Origin: Ensifer adhaerens
GTDB taxonomy: Bacteria > Pseudomonadota > Alphaproteobacteria > Rhizobiales > Rhizobiaceae
Assembly (NCBI RefSeq): GCF_002007205.1
Contig: NZ_LAZS01000006.1
Location: 62,001 to 126,000, forward strand
DNA length: 64,000 nucleotides
Reading direction: 5' to 3'
The stretch's first letter is position 1, and every line of letters begins with the position of its first letter. A program made the position numbers and the translations under genes. The notes beneath the pieces are model-generated. The model was given only the letters and a program-made list of their open reading frames with translations, was not told the DNA's origin and did not search any database. Positions 34,788 through 44,033 of this stretch are shown piece by piece.

Positions 34788-36362
34788 ATGTTGGAAGAAG
34801 GCAAGCTCTTTATCGGCACCAGCCGCAAGCCTGATGATTCGATCAACAAGGGCGAGTATCTGGAGCTCAAATTCGGCAACCGCCACGGCCTGATCACCGG
34901 CGCCACCGGCACCGGCAAGACGATCACCCTGCAGGTACTTGCCGAAGGATTTTCCAACGCCGGCGTCCCGGTTTTCTGCGCCGACGTCAAGGGCGACCTC
35001 TCCGGCATCGGCGCAATCGGCGAGGCCAAGGATTTCATCCTGAAGCGGGCCGAACAGATCGGCCTGCCGACGAACCCCTACGAGTTTCAGGAATTCCCGG
35101 TCATCTTCTGGGATCTCTACGGCGAAAAGGGCCATCGCGTTCGCACCACCATGTCGGAAATGGGCCCCCTGCTCCTCTCGCGCCTGATGAACGCGACCGA
35201 CGCGCAGGAAGGCGTGCTCAATATCGCCTTCAAGATCGCCGACGAGGGTGGACTGCCCCTGCTCGATCTCAAGGACCTGCAGGCGCTGCTCAACTACATG
35301 GGCGACAATGCCAGCGCGCTCTCCAACCAGTTCGGCTTCATTTCCAAGTCCTCGGTCGGCTCGATCCAGCGCGAGCTGCTGATCCTCGAACAGCAGGGTG
35401 CCGAGCATTTCTTCGGCGAGCCGGCGCTGAAGATCTCCGACATCATGCGCACCACCAATGACGGCCGCGGCGCAATCTCGGTGCTCGCTGCCGACAAGCT
35501 GATGATGAACCCGCGGCTCTACGCCACCTTCCTGCTCTGGCTGCTGTCGGAGCTGTTCGAGGAACTGCCTGAAGTCGGCGACCCGGACAAGCCGAAGCTG
35601 GTCTTCTTCTTCGACGAGGCGCATCTGCTCTTCAACGATGCGCCGAAGGCGCTGGTCGAACGCGTCGAACAGGTCGTGCGGCTGATCCGCTCCAAGGGCG
35701 TCGGCGTCTATTTCGTCACCCAGAACCCGCTCGACGTTCCGGACACGGTTCTCGGCCAGCTCGGCAACCGCGTCCAGCATGCGCTGCGCGCCTATACGCC
35801 GCGCGACCAGAAGGCGGTGAAGACCGCCGCCGACACGTTCCGCCCGAACCCGGATTTCGACTGCGCCACCGTCATCACCAATCTCGGCACCGGCGAAGCT
35901 CTGGTCTCCACGCTCGAAGCCAAGGGCGCCCCCTCGATGGTCGAGCGTACGCTGGTGCGCCCGCCGCAGTCGCGCGTCGGTCCTCTGACCGAGGCCGAGC
36001 GGCAGAAGGTGATGGACGTCAGCCCGGTCCGCGGGCTCTATGACGAAGATTTTGATCGTGAGTCGGCCTACGAACTCCTGTCGGCGCGCGCCAAGAAGGC
36101 AGCCGACGCGCAGGCCGAGGCGCAAGCGCAGGCCGAGCAACAGACGACGGAGGCCAATAGCGGCGGCAGCCGCTGGACGCTGCCGGGATTCGGTGACGAC
36201 GATCAGGCAACGCCGGCCGGCAAGCAGGCACGGCCGCGCAGCTCGGGCTACCAGCGCGAAACGGTCGTGGAAGCCGCGATGAAATCGGTCGCCCGCACGG
36301 TCGCGACCCAGGTCGGCCGCGCGCTGGTGCGCGGCATCCTCGGCAGCCTCAGCCGGCGCTAA
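34788..36362 (+). CDS. HerA-like ATPase (DUF853)
   Basis: A 524-residue P-loop ATPase of the HerA/FtsK superfamily, related to the E. coli YjgR class. Walker A is GATGTGKT at residues 38-45 and Walker B is LVFFFDEAHLLF, with an Arg-rich region later. The C-terminus is low-complexity (AEAQAQAEQQTTEA) then basic. The molecular role is not settled; DNA or nucleic-acid handling is assumed from the fold. It stands alone, with no NurA-like partner gene next to it. Confidence 0.88.
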   Translation: MLEEGKLFIGTSRKPDDSINKGEYLELKFGNRHGLITGATGTGKTITLQVLAEGFSNAGVPVFCADVKGDLSGIGAIGEAKDFILKRAEQIGLPTNPYEFQEFPVIFWDLYGEKGHRVRTTMSEMGPLLLSRLMNATDAQEGVLNIAFKIADEGGLPLLDLKDLQALLNYMGDNASALSNQFGFISKSSVGSIQRELLILEQQGAEHFFGEPALKISDIMRTTNDGRGAISVLAADKLMMNPRLYATFLLWLLSELFEELPEVGDPDKPKLVFFFDEAHLLFNDAPKALVERVEQVVRLIRSKGVGVYFVTQNPLDVPDTVLGQLGNRVQHALRAYTPRDQKAVKTAADTFRPNPDFDCATVITNLGTGEALVSTLEAKGAPSMVERTLVRPPQSRVGPLTEAERQKVMDVSPVRGLYDEDFDRESAYELLSARAKKAADAQAEAQAQAEQQTTEANSGGSRWTLPGFGDDDQATPAGKQARPRSSGYQRETVVEAAMKSVARTVATQVGRALVRGILGSLSRR

Positions 36363-36448
36363 CCAAGGCCGGCCGACGAAGCGGCCAACAATTCTCACGC
36401 GCCCTGAGCCCATCGGGGCGCGTCGTCATTTCTGAAAGGAGCATTCCT

Positions 36449-36661
36449 ATGGACGTGAAGGATTCAAACGGCGCCATCCTCCAGGACGGCGACAACGTCA
36501 CGCTGATCAAGGACTTGAAAGTAAAGGGAACCTCGACGACGCTGAAGCGCGGCACGATGGTCAAGGGCATCCGTCTCACCGACAACCCCGACGAGGTCGA
36601 GTGCCGCGTCGAAAAGATCAAGGGTCTGGTGCTGCGTACCGAATTTCTGAAGAAGGCTTAA
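36449..36661 (+). CDS. PhnA/YjdM-domain protein
   Basis: A 70-residue protein consisting of the C-terminal PhnA/YjdM domain: VKDSNGAILQDGDNVTLIKDLKVKGTSTTLKRGTMVKGIRL and the end EKIKGLVLRTEFLKK. The N-terminal zinc ribbon of full-length YjdM is absent. The family name refers to phosphonate use, but direct activity is unproven. GAAAGGAG precedes the ATG at 36449. It is downstream of the HerA-like gene on the same strand. Confidence 0.85.
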   Translation: MDVKDSNGAILQDGDNVTLIKDLKVKGTSTTLKRGTMVKGIRLTDNPDEVECRVEKIKGLVLRTEFLKKA

Positions 36662-36720
36662 GGTCGGCGCGGGATGCCGGAACGGCACGGCAAATGGCCT
36701 GACGGCCAGTCGTGCCGCCA

Positions 36721-36963
36721 TCAATGCCGTGTCCTGGAGACGGTGACTGCGCTCAAGCGGCGTCTGTCCACCGCAACTCCGGTCCGCTGGGTGGCGGCGT
36801 ATTCGTCCGTCAGTTCCAGCAGAGCCAAGGCGATCTCGTCCCAATGCCATCCCACCCGCTCGGCGAGATCCGCCAGCAGTTCGAACTCCTCACGCAAAGC
36901 GGTTGCGCATTCGATTTCGCGCTGCGCGAGCGTGCAGGTTCTGGTCTTCGGCTTGGCGATCAT
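36721..36963 (-). CDS. Hypothetical small helical protein
   Basis: An 80-residue soluble protein; I recognise no family. It has an exceptional ribosome-binding site, AGGAGG, 8 bases before the ATG at 36963. The helical core LAQREIECATALREEFELLADLAERVGWHWDEIALALLELTDEY has regular heptad-like spacing. Codon use matches its neighbours. It is opposite in direction to the flanking genes and has no obvious partner. Confidence 0.65.
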   Translation of the reverse strand: MIAKPKTRTCTLAQREIECATALREEFELLADLAERVGWHWDEIALALLELTDEYAATQRTGVAVDRRRLSAVTVSRTRH

Positions 36964-37072
36964 CCTATCGCACCTCCTGCTCATCAACTCTCAGCCCGCG
37001 CTTAGGTTCCAGCGCCGCGCGACTGGAACCAATCGCCTTGCGGGTCGTTGGCTAGGGACAGGAGGTACTGTC

Positions 37073-37360
37073 ATGAAGAAAATCATCCTAGCCAGCTTTG
37101 CCGCGAGCCTTGTCTTTTCCGGCGCCGCCCTGGCTCAGACCACGACGGTCGTCGTTCCCGGCGAGGTCAGGACCTATGTCCTTGAGCAAACCAGCCCTTC
37201 GGTCACCTATGACGGCAGCATCGTCGTAGGCGAACCCCTCCCCGACACGGTCGAGGTCTACCCAATCCCGCAGCAACAGTCCTACGGCTATGTCGTCGTC
37301 AACAAGCAAAGGGTGCTGGTCGATCCGCAGACCAGGCGGGTGATCGAAGTCCTGCAGTAG
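37073..37360 (+). CDS. DUF1236-type exported protein
   Basis: A 95-residue protein with a clear signal peptide (MKKIILASFAASLVFSGAALAQ, cleavage near residue 22). The remainder has EVRTYVLEQTSPSVTYDGSIVVGEPLPDTVEVYPIPQ and a C-terminal VVVNKQRVLVDPQTRRVIEVL, the DUF1236 pattern of periplasmic proteins in rhizobia. The function is not known. GGAGGTACTG precedes the ATG at 37073. A bidirectional terminator follows. Confidence 0.8.
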   Translation: MKKIILASFAASLVFSGAALAQTTTVVVPGEVRTYVLEQTSPSVTYDGSIVVGEPLPDTVEVYPIPQQQSYGYVVVNKQRVLVDPQTRRVIEVLQ

Positions 37361-37389
37361 ACCGGCACACAGCGTGCCCGGAAAAAGAA

Positions 37390-37416
37390 GAAGCCCGGGG
37401 GAGACCGCCGGGCTTC
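37390..37416. terminator. Bidirectional terminator
   Basis: GAAGCCCGG and CCGGGCTTC form a 9-base stem. On the plus strand TTTC follows; on the minus strand TTCTTTTTC follows. It ends the DUF1236 gene and the convergent ohr gene. Confidence 0.8.
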
Positions 37417-37439
37417 TTTCGACAGGGAACTGAGCGAAC

Positions 37440-37862
37440 TCAGGCGACAGTCAGCTTGACGTCGATGTTGCCCTTGGTTGCGTGGCTGTAGGGGCAAACG
37501 ATATGCGCCTTCTGGACAAGATCTTCGAGCACGGCCTTGTCGACGCCCGGCGACGAGATTTCGAGGGCAGCGTCGATGCCGAAGCCGGTGCCGTCGTCGC
37601 GCGGACCGATGCCGACCGTTCCCGTCACCGTGGTGTCTTCCGGAAGCTTTACCTTCTCCTTGCCGGCAACGAACTTCAGCGCACCGAGGAAGCAGGCCGA
37701 GTAGCCGGCTGCGAAGAGCTGTTCGGGATTGGTGCCGCGGGCGCCGTCGCCGCCGAGTTCCTTCGGAACGGTGAGCGTGACGTCGAGCACGCCGTCGGCG
37801 CTCTTGGCCTGGCCGGCGCGGCCACCGGTTGCGGATGCAGTGGTGCGGTAAAGAATGGGCAT
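37440..37862 (-). CDS. ohr: Organic hydroperoxide resistance protein
   Basis: A 140-residue OsmC/Ohr peroxidase that reduces organic peroxides with lipoylated partners. The two redox cysteines are in [12 protein letters not shown] (about residue 60) and [15 protein letters not shown] (about residue 124). I chose the ATG at 37862, which begins the canonical [17 protein letters not shown]; an extended frame reaches 37997 through the operator. It is divergent from ohrR. Confidence 0.94.
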   Translation of the reverse strand: MPILYRTTASATGGRAGQAKSADGVLDVTLTVPKELGGDGARGTNPEQLFAAGYSACFLGALKFVAGKEKVKLPEDTTVTGTVGIGPRDDGTGFGIDAALEISSPGVDKAVLEDLVQKAHIVCPYSHATKGNIDVKLTVA

Positions 37863-37908
37863 TGGCGGGGTCTCCTTTGCGTTTCCGAGTGAATGCGATT
37901 TAGATAGC

Positions 37909-37947
37909 GCAAAATTCAATTGCACGCAAATTAATTTTGCAAATTGC
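37909..37947. promoter_or_regulatory. OhrR operator region
   Basis: Three related AT-rich dyads occur between ohr and ohrR: GCAAAATTCAATTGC (37909-37923), GCAAATTAATTTTGC (37926-37940) and the partial GCAAATTGC (37939-37947). They match the type of site that MarR/OhrR dimers bind, so both genes are probably repressed until OhrR is oxidised. Confidence 0.65.
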
Positions 37948-37978
37948 ATTTTCGGCGTCTTTTTGCGACAATGACGCC

Positions 37979-38455
37979 ATGGCGAACAAGGCAACACATA
38001 GCGACATCATTCCCGAGGAAGCACTCACGCTCGGCAAGCAGCTGTGTTTTGCCGTCTACTCGGCGGCGCATGCGTTCAACCGTGCCTACAAGCCGCTGCT
38101 CGATCGTTTCGGCCTCACCTATCCGCAATATCTCGTGCTCCTGGCGCTCTGGCAACAGGACGAGATGACCGTCAAGCGAATCGGCGAGGAGATCGGCCTG
38201 GATTCAGGCACGTTGTCGCCGCTGCTCAAACGCCTGGAGGCAGCCGGCTATGTCGGCCGCCAGCGGGATCCGAGCGACGAACGGCAGGTGATCGTGCGCC
38301 TGACGGACAAGGGCCAGGAGCTGAAGAGCGAGGCTTTCGGCATCCTGATGGGCATCGGCAAGGCCTCGGGATGCAGCTTGAAGGAAGCGGAAGAAATCCG
38401 TGAGACGCTGCACCAACTGACACGGCAGCTCAATTCCGGCCCCGGCGAGGATTGA
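37979..38455 (+). CDS. ohrR: Organic-peroxide-sensing MarR regulator OhrR
   Basis: A 158-residue MarR-family repressor. The sensing Cys is Cys22 in [14 protein letters not shown], oxidised by organic peroxides in this family. The winged helix is in [41 protein letters not shown] second Cys in KASGCSLKE could form the disulfide with Cys22, as in 2-Cys OhrR. It is divergent from ohr with the operators between them. Confidence 0.93.
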   Translation: MANKATHSDIIPEEALTLGKQLCFAVYSAAHAFNRAYKPLLDRFGLTYPQYLVLLALWQQDEMTVKRIGEEIGLDSGTLSPLLKRLEAAGYVGRQRDPSDERQVIVRLTDKGQELKSEAFGILMGIGKASGCSLKEAEEIRETLHQLTRQLNSGPGED

Positions 38456-38528
38456 CGGGACCTGCCGCCCGCTCGACGGGCCGGCGCTGCGCAATGTCAT
38501 CAAGGGCGACGGAAAGCCCCTGCCCCCG

Positions 38529-39317
38529 TCAGATGACGAGGATCGGCGCCTTGCCGCGGACGCGATCGTAGAGATCCATGACATCCTGGTTGAGCATGCG
38601 CACGCAGCCCGACGAGACCGCCTTGCCGATCGACTTCCATTCCGGCGTGCCGTGAACGCGGTAAAGTGTGTCCTGGCCGTTCTGGAAGATGTAGAGCGCG
38701 CGCGATCCGAGCGGGTTGTTGAGGCCCGGCGCCATGCCGCCGTTCCTGGCGGAATAGGGTTTTAGCTGCGGCTGGCGGGCGACCATGCTGTCGGGCGGCG
38801 TCCAGCGCGGCCACTTCTGCTTCCACTGGATGACGCCACGACCCGACCAGGCGAAACCTTCGCGACCGAGACCGACCCCGTAGCGCAGCGCCCGGCCACC
38901 CGGCTGGATCAAATAGAGATAGCGGTCGCCGGTATCGACGACGATCGTGCCCGGCTGCTCGCCGAAGGGATCGCTGACCTCCTGGCGGTAGAAGCGCGCG
39001 TCGATCTGGCGATAGGGAATTTCCGGCACCTGGTAGCCGCCATCGGAAACGCTGGCATAGATGTCCGAGACATAGAGGCCCTGCGGCGGAAGCCCGGTCG
39101 GCACCGGCCCCGGGCCGTCCTGCCGCTCATAGATGCCTTCGGCGCGCGGATCGGTAAACCGTCCCTCGAGCGCGGGATTGCGGAACACCGGCGCCGTCTC
39201 ATAGCGAAAGACATCCGTGTTCATCGACGAAGTGCAGCTTGCCAGACCAGCGGAGGCGAGCGCCACACCGGACGAGCGAAGAAACTGGCGGCGGGAGAAA
39301 AGGACTGAAGAGGACAT
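38529..39317 (-). CDS. L,D-transpeptidase lipoprotein with Tat-type signal
   Basis: About 262 residues. The N-terminus MSSSVLFSRRQFLRSSGVALASAGLASC carries a twin-arginine motif (SRRQFL) and a lipobox (LASC), so it should be exported folded and lipidated. The YkuD domain holds the active-site HGTPEWKSIGKAVSSGCVRM near the C-terminus. Such enzymes make 3-3 crosslinks in peptidoglycan or attach lipoproteins. A longer start at 39344 is possible; neither has a strong ribosome-binding site. Confidence 0.85.
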   Translation of the reverse strand: MSSSVLFSRRQFLRSSGVALASAGLASCTSSMNTDVFRYETAPVFRNPALEGRFTDPRAEGIYERQDGPGPVPTGLPPQGLYVSDIYASVSDGGYQVPEIPYRQIDARFYRQEVSDPFGEQPGTIVVDTGDRYLYLIQPGGRALRYGVGLGREGFAWSGRGVIQWKQKWPRWTPPDSMVARQPQLKPYSARNGGMAPGLNNPLGSRALYIFQNGQDTLYRVHGTPEWKSIGKAVSSGCVRMLNQDVMDLYDRVRGKAPILVI

Positions 39318-39457
39318 CGAACTCTGGGGGCTTGAGTGCGGCATGAGGAGTGCTGCATGAATTTGCTTAACGAAATACTACGCACAGCCCCCACGGTTTG
39401 GGGCGATGCTTGCATTTACGGCTGGAACGAAGCTTGCGTCGCGGCGGGCGGCGACGG

Positions 39458-41791
39458 TCAAACGCTGTGGACGTGGAACCGCGGCTGGCGCATCAGCGTC
39501 TCGAAATCCGCTGCGGAGAGCGGCCGACTGAAGAAGTAGCCCTGGATCTCGTCGCAACCGCTCTGGCGGAGGAATTCGACCTGCGCCTGGGTTTCCACCC
39601 CTTCGGCAATGACGCGCAGGCCGAGATTCCGGGCGAGCGAAATGATCGCGGCGGTGATCGCGTTGTCGTCGAGATCCGTGGGAATGTCGGCGACGAAGGA
39701 CCGGTCGATCTTCAAGCGGCGCACCGGGAAACGCTTGAGCGCGCTGAGGCTCGAATAGCCGGTGCCGAAGTCATCGATCGCCAGGTGCACCCCGATCGTC
39801 TGCAACTCGTGCATGGTCGCGATCGCGCCCGGAACGTCCTGCATGATCAGGCTCTCGGTCAGTTCGAGTTCGAGGCAGCGTGGATCAAGCCCGGTCTCGG
39901 CGAGGATCGCCGCCACGTGACCGGCCCAGTTGCGTTCGCGGAACTGGCGCGCCGAAACGTTGACGCTGATGATCAGTGGCGGGAGGCCGGCATCCTGCCA
40001 GGCCCTGGCCTGGCGGCAGGCGGCGTGCAGCACCCAGTCGCCGATCGGCACGATCAGCCCGGTTTCCTCGGCAAGCGGAATGAACTCCGCCGGCGAGACC
40101 GTGCCGCGTTCGGGGTGATGCCAGCGCAACAAGGCTTCAGCCGCGAAAACACGGCCATTCGCGAGATTCATCTGCGGCTGGAACTGCAGGAAGAACTCCT
40201 CCCGCGCGATCGCCCGGCGCAGCGCTTCCTGCTGCCTGAGCTTCTCATGGGCCTTGGCGGCCATCTCTTCGGTGAAGACCTGCAGGTTGTTGCGGCCGAG
40301 CTCCTTGGCCCGGTACATCGACATGTCGGCATTGGCGAGCAATTCGCCGACCGTCTTGCCCTGATTGGGAAAACAGGCGACCCCCATGCTGCAGGTGATC
40401 TGCAGGCTACGGCCCTCGATCTGCATCGGCGCGGCAATTGCCCGTCGGATGTCCTCAAGCCTCGCCAGCACGATATCGCGTTCGCAGGGAAGCCCGTTCA
40501 AAAGCAGGATGAATTCGTCGCCGCCGACCCGCACGACCATGTCGGACTTGCGCACCGAAGCGCGCATGCGCGAGGCGGTGACCTTCAGCAACTCGTCGCC
40601 GGCGGCATGGCCGAGGGTATCGTTGACCAGCTTGAAATTGTCGAGATCGAGAAAGGCGAGCACCGCCCATTGGCCACTGCCGCGCAGAGCTTCCAACGCC
40701 TCGGCGACCTGTTCCTCGAACAGCGCGCGGTTCGGCAGGCCGGTCAGCGCGTCGTGGTGCGCCATGAAGCTGATGCGGTCTTCCGCCTGCTTGCGCTCGA
40801 TCGCGATGCCGGCAAGATGCGCCGCCATTGCGATCAGTTCCCTCTGGGCGTCATCGGGCACGCCGACCGATTCGGAATAGAGCGCAAAGGTGCCGAGCAC
40901 CTTGCGTTCGCGCGAATGGATCGGGGTCGACCAGCAGGAGCGAAAGCCGTAGGGGCGGACGAACTCGCGATAGTCGTCCCAGAGCGGATCGGTCATAATA
41001 TCCGACACGATCACCTGCTCGCCGCGCCAGGCGGCCGTGCCGCAGGAGCCCATCCGCGGGCCGATCTCGACGCCGTGGATCGTCGCGCAATAGGCTTCGT
41101 CGAGGCTCGGCGCCGCGCCATGGAAGAGATAGCGGCCATCGGCCGACAGCAACAGCACGGACCCCTTGATGCCAGGCATCAATGCTTCGATCAAAAGGAT
41201 CATGTCGCGGAAGAACGCGTCCAGCGGCCGGCCGTTGGCGATCATTTCAAGCAGGCGTGCCTGCCCTTCGAGCAGCCGTTCGGCCGCCTTGCGGTCGGAT
41301 ATGTCGCGCGATACGCCAACGATGCCGACGATCTTGCCATGCTTGTTGCGCAGCGGCACCTTGGAGGTCATCAGCCAGCGGTCGCGGCCCTTGCTGACGA
41401 TGGCCCGCTCCTCGATGCCGAAAATCGGCTCGCCGGTTTCAATCACCCGGCGCTCGATGTCTGCAATCGCCTTGGCCATCTGCGGCGGATGGAGATCGAA
41501 ATCGGTCTTGCCGACGATATCCTTCAGGGTTTCGAGCCCGTTGTCGGCGACGGTCACCTGGTTGGCGATCAAAAATCGGCCATCGACATCCTTGGCATAG
41601 ATGTAGTCAGGCACGTGGTTGATCATCGTCTCCAACCAGTAGTGGCGGTCGGCGATGTCGGGTTCGCTCGGAAAGATGCGCGCGACCTCCTCGGCCAGCC
41701 GCGTGCTGGCATCGATCAGGCGACGCGTTTCCTCGTTGCCGCCGGCATTGAGGGCGGCATATCGCGGATTGCGGGACGTGTTCTTCGCCAA
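39458..41791 (-). CDS. PAS-GAF-GGDEF-EAL cyclic-di-GMP protein
   Basis: About 777 residues if started at the TTG at 41791, which has GGGAGG 6 bases upstream; a GTG at 41818 would add nine residues. It contains a PAS domain (about 50-165), a GAF domain (about 185-335), a GGDEF domain (about 345-505) and an EAL domain (about 520-770). The diguanylate cyclase motif VGGDEF is intact, with an RKSD inhibitory site five residues ahead. The phosphodiesterase EALLRW, IDDFGTG and AEGVE are intact. It may make or degrade c-di-GMP, with control by PAS/GAF ligands. Confidence 0.92.
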   Translation of the reverse strand: MAKNTSRNPRYAALNAGGNEETRRLIDASTRLAEEVARIFPSEPDIADRHYWLETMINHVPDYIYAKDVDGRFLIANQVTVADNGLETLKDIVGKTDFDLHPPQMAKAIADIERRVIETGEPIFGIEERAIVSKGRDRWLMTSKVPLRNKHGKIVGIVGVSRDISDRKAAERLLEGQARLLEMIANGRPLDAFFRDMILLIEALMPGIKGSVLLLSADGRYLFHGAAPSLDEAYCATIHGVEIGPRMGSCGTAAWRGEQVIVSDIMTDPLWDDYREFVRPYGFRSCWSTPIHSRERKVLGTFALYSESVGVPDDAQRELIAMAAHLAGIAIERKQAEDRISFMAHHDALTGLPNRALFEEQVAEALEALRGSGQWAVLAFLDLDNFKLVNDTLGHAAGDELLKVTASRMRASVRKSDMVVRVGGDEFILLLNGLPCERDIVLARLEDIRRAIAAPMQIEGRSLQITCSMGVACFPNQGKTVGELLANADMSMYRAKELGRNNLQVFTEEMAAKAHEKLRQQEALRRAIAREEFFLQFQPQMNLANGRVFAAEALLRWHHPERGTVSPAEFIPLAEETGLIVPIGDWVLHAACRQARAWQDAGLPPLIISVNVSARQFRERNWAGHVAAILAETGLDPRCLELELTESLIMQDVPGAIATMHELQTIGVHLAIDDFGTGYSSLSALKRFPVRRLKIDRSFVADIPTDLDDNAITAAIISLARNLGLRVIAEGVETQAQVEFLRQSGCDEIQGYFFSRPLSAADFETLMRQPRFHVHSV

Positions 41792-41966
41792 GCAAGGCCT
41801 CCCGACGCTTTTCGCCACGTCGCTGGTCGATCTTTCCCCACTTCACGTTAGACGAGCAAGAGTTAGCTCTTCCTAAATAACTTGTAGAAAAATCGTGTAG
41901 AGGTTGCAATGACCAAGTTGCTAAAGGCGATAGAAGGGGTGGACGACGCCACCCCCTGATGTCCCT

Positions 41967-43337
41967 TCAAGACAGCCGCCGGCGCACCGCCGCGATGCGC
42001 ATCAGCAATTGATCGACGATCACCATGACGACGATCGCAATGCCCGTCAACGGAAACGCCAGTCCGAAGACAATGGCCATGAGCCACAATCCTACATAGA
42101 CGCTGCGCCGCGGCGGCATCGGCGGTACACCGATCCGCCCGGCCGGGCGCCGCTTCCACCACATGACGACTGCAGAAAGGGAAACAAGCACGATGGCGAT
42201 GCAAGCACCAAGCATCAGGAGCTGGTTGAAGCGCCCCCACTCCTGCCCCTTGTGCACGTTGATGCTCCATTCGATGGCCTTGCCGAGCGCCGGGTAGTCG
42301 CCGAAGGCAATATCGACCAACGGCTTGCCGGAGTATTGATCGATATGGATCGTGCGCTCGCGCGCGAGATCGGAAGGGAAGATCGCGGCGGTATAAACGC
42401 CGGACTCCTCCAGCGGGATCGCCAGTTCGTAGCCAGGCAGCATGCCGGCGGCGTCGGCGATCGCGACGGCGCGGTCGACCCCGACCGCCTCGCCCACACC
42501 ACCGCGCGAGGCTGGAACGGGTGCGTTCTCCATCAGCCAATTCGCCCTGGGCAGCACGTCGGTCGAGACCTTGCTCGAGGTCGGAACCTCGTCCCAAAGC
42601 GCTGCCGGATAACCAAGGCCCATCGCCGTCAGCTTGCCGTTGACGGTTGCGCCCCAGTAGCCGGACCACAGAAGACCCGAGAAGGCGAGGAAAACGATCA
42701 GCAGGCCCGCACCGATACCGGTCACGGCATGAAGGTCGCGCCAGAAGACGCGGCGCGCCGGCGTTCCGCGCACCGTCAGGACGCCGCCGGTCTGCTGGCG
42801 CGGCCACCAGAGATAGATACCGGTGAAGACCAGCAGAATGGCAAAGCCCGCGACGATCTCGATGATCTTTTCGACCGACTTGCCGAAATAGTCGAGGCTG
42901 TGCAGGTCCTCGACCACCTGGTTGAACTCCTCCGACGGTGCGACCCGGTCGAGGATGGCGCCGGTGTAGGGATCGACGAAGACCAGCAGGCGGGCCTTGT
43001 CGATGCCGACCGTGACCCGCGCGGAGCGGTCCGTGCCAGCGGGCGTGCGGTAGGAGACCGCGGCGCTGCCGGGCACGGACTCGACGGCGGTGGCGACGAT
43101 GGCCGAGGGCGACATCCGTTCGGCGCCCACAGGCACGACGTTGCGGTAGGCAAAGACGGTATCGTCGATCTCGTCGTTGAAGAGATAAAGCCCGCCGGTC
43201 AGCGCCAGGCTGATCATGAACGGGATGACGAGCAGGCCGGCAAAGAAGTGCCAGCGCCAGATGGCGCGGTAGAGGGAAATGCCGCGCTCGGTAGCCACCG
43301 GCGGCGCAGCGGCATTGGTGAAGGATGCGGTTGTCAT
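41967..43337 (-). CDS. PepSY-domain membrane protein (PepSY-associated TM helix family)
   Basis: A 456-residue inner-membrane protein with about four helices. Residues 20-50 hold the first helix (WHFFAGLLVIPFMISLALTGGLYL), and the periplasmic PepSY lobes follow. Such proteins are linked to iron-siderophore reduction or metal uptake at the inner membrane. The ATG at 43337 is preceded by CCGGAGAAAACC. The DUF2946 gene lies just upstream on the same strand, so the two form a pair. Confidence 0.87.
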   Translation of the reverse strand: MTTASFTNAAAPPVATERGISLYRAIWRWHFFAGLLVIPFMISLALTGGLYLFNDEIDDTVFAYRNVVPVGAERMSPSAIVATAVESVPGSAAVSYRTPAGTDRSARVTVGIDKARLLVFVDPYTGAILDRVAPSEEFNQVVEDLHSLDYFGKSVEKIIEIVAGFAILLVFTGIYLWWPRQQTGGVLTVRGTPARRVFWRDLHAVTGIGAGLLIVFLAFSGLLWSGYWGATVNGKLTAMGLGYPAALWDEVPTSSKVSTDVLPRANWLMENAPVPASRGGVGEAVGVDRAVAIADAAGMLPGYELAIPLEESGVYTAAIFPSDLARERTIHIDQYSGKPLVDIAFGDYPALGKAIEWSINVHKGQEWGRFNQLLMLGACIAIVLVSLSAVVMWWKRRPAGRIGVPPMPPRRSVYVGLWLMAIVFGLAFPLTGIAIVVMVIVDQLLMRIAAVRRRLS

Positions 43338-43464
43338 GGTTTTCTCCGGGGAAGGCCGTGTGTGCGGCTTCGCCTCTTGAAGGTCGGAAACGATTGCCGA
43401 TGGCGGCCGGCGACATCGAAAGATTCGACGCCAACAGGACGAACAGGTGTCGTTCAGGCGAGTT

Positions 43465-43860
43465 TCAGGCGGAGAAATCCGAAGGTGGCGCTCTTGGTCC
43501 AGCGCCGGTGAGAAGTACGGGGCGAGCAAGCACGAGCTCGTTCGCCGGAACGGCCGGCGGGCGCGTCCGGGATGGCGACGGCAGCGAGACCGGGTATGGC
43601 GCAGGCAGGTCTACGGGCGCAACCAGGCAGCAGGACTGGCATCCATGTCCCTTCGCACCGCCTTTTCCGTCGGTGTCGTTGTGGCCCGTGAGGCAAAGAT
43701 CCGCAAGGCTGCCATCCGGAAGGACGTAGCCGGCCACGTCCGGCGTGAGCGGCATGGCAAAGGCGGGCTGCTGGATCAGCGCCGACACGACGAGAACGAG
43801 CGCGCAGAGCAAGCGCGCCGCCAGATCCGTCAACCGGTCACCGAGAAACCGTCGTGCCAA
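43465..43860 (-). CDS. DUF2946 family protein
   Basis: A 131-residue exported protein with a signal segment (residues 10-35, [23 protein letters not shown]) and the cysteine-histidine cluster GHGCQSCCL, typical of DUF2946 and of metal-associated periplasmic proteins. It starts at a TTG with GGGGG upstream. It lies 127 bases ahead of the PepSY gene on the same strand and probably shares its role in metal or siderophore handling. No TonB receptor gene is adjacent. Confidence 0.72.
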   Translation of the reverse strand: MARRFLGDRLTDLAARLLCALVLVVSALIQQPAFAMPLTPDVAGYVLPDGSLADLCLTGHNDTDGKGGAKGHGCQSCCLVAPVDLPAPYPVSLPSPSRTRPPAVPANELVLARPVLLTGAGPRAPPSDFSA

Positions 43861-44033
43861 AAGTGCCCCCGAAGTTGACTGCGACAGCTAAAGATCAACG
43901 GCCGGAAACGCAAGCCGTCAAAGGGCCGCATGGCCCATCAAAAGATTTCATGTGTACTATCAGCGCTGCCCGCTTCCGTCGCTCCCGGCGCGTGCCTAAG
44001 ACAGACGGCAACGCAGGACGGGAGGAACGTGAC

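Noticed and set aside
34609-34893. 94-codon plus-strand frame ahead of the HerA-like gene
   Set aside because: It runs into the HerA-like gene in another frame and has no ribosome-binding site or domain pattern.
39398-41851. 817-codon plus-strand frame opposite the GGDEF-EAL gene
   Set aside because: It is a shadow of the real gene, which has intact GGDEF and EAL motifs on the minus strand.
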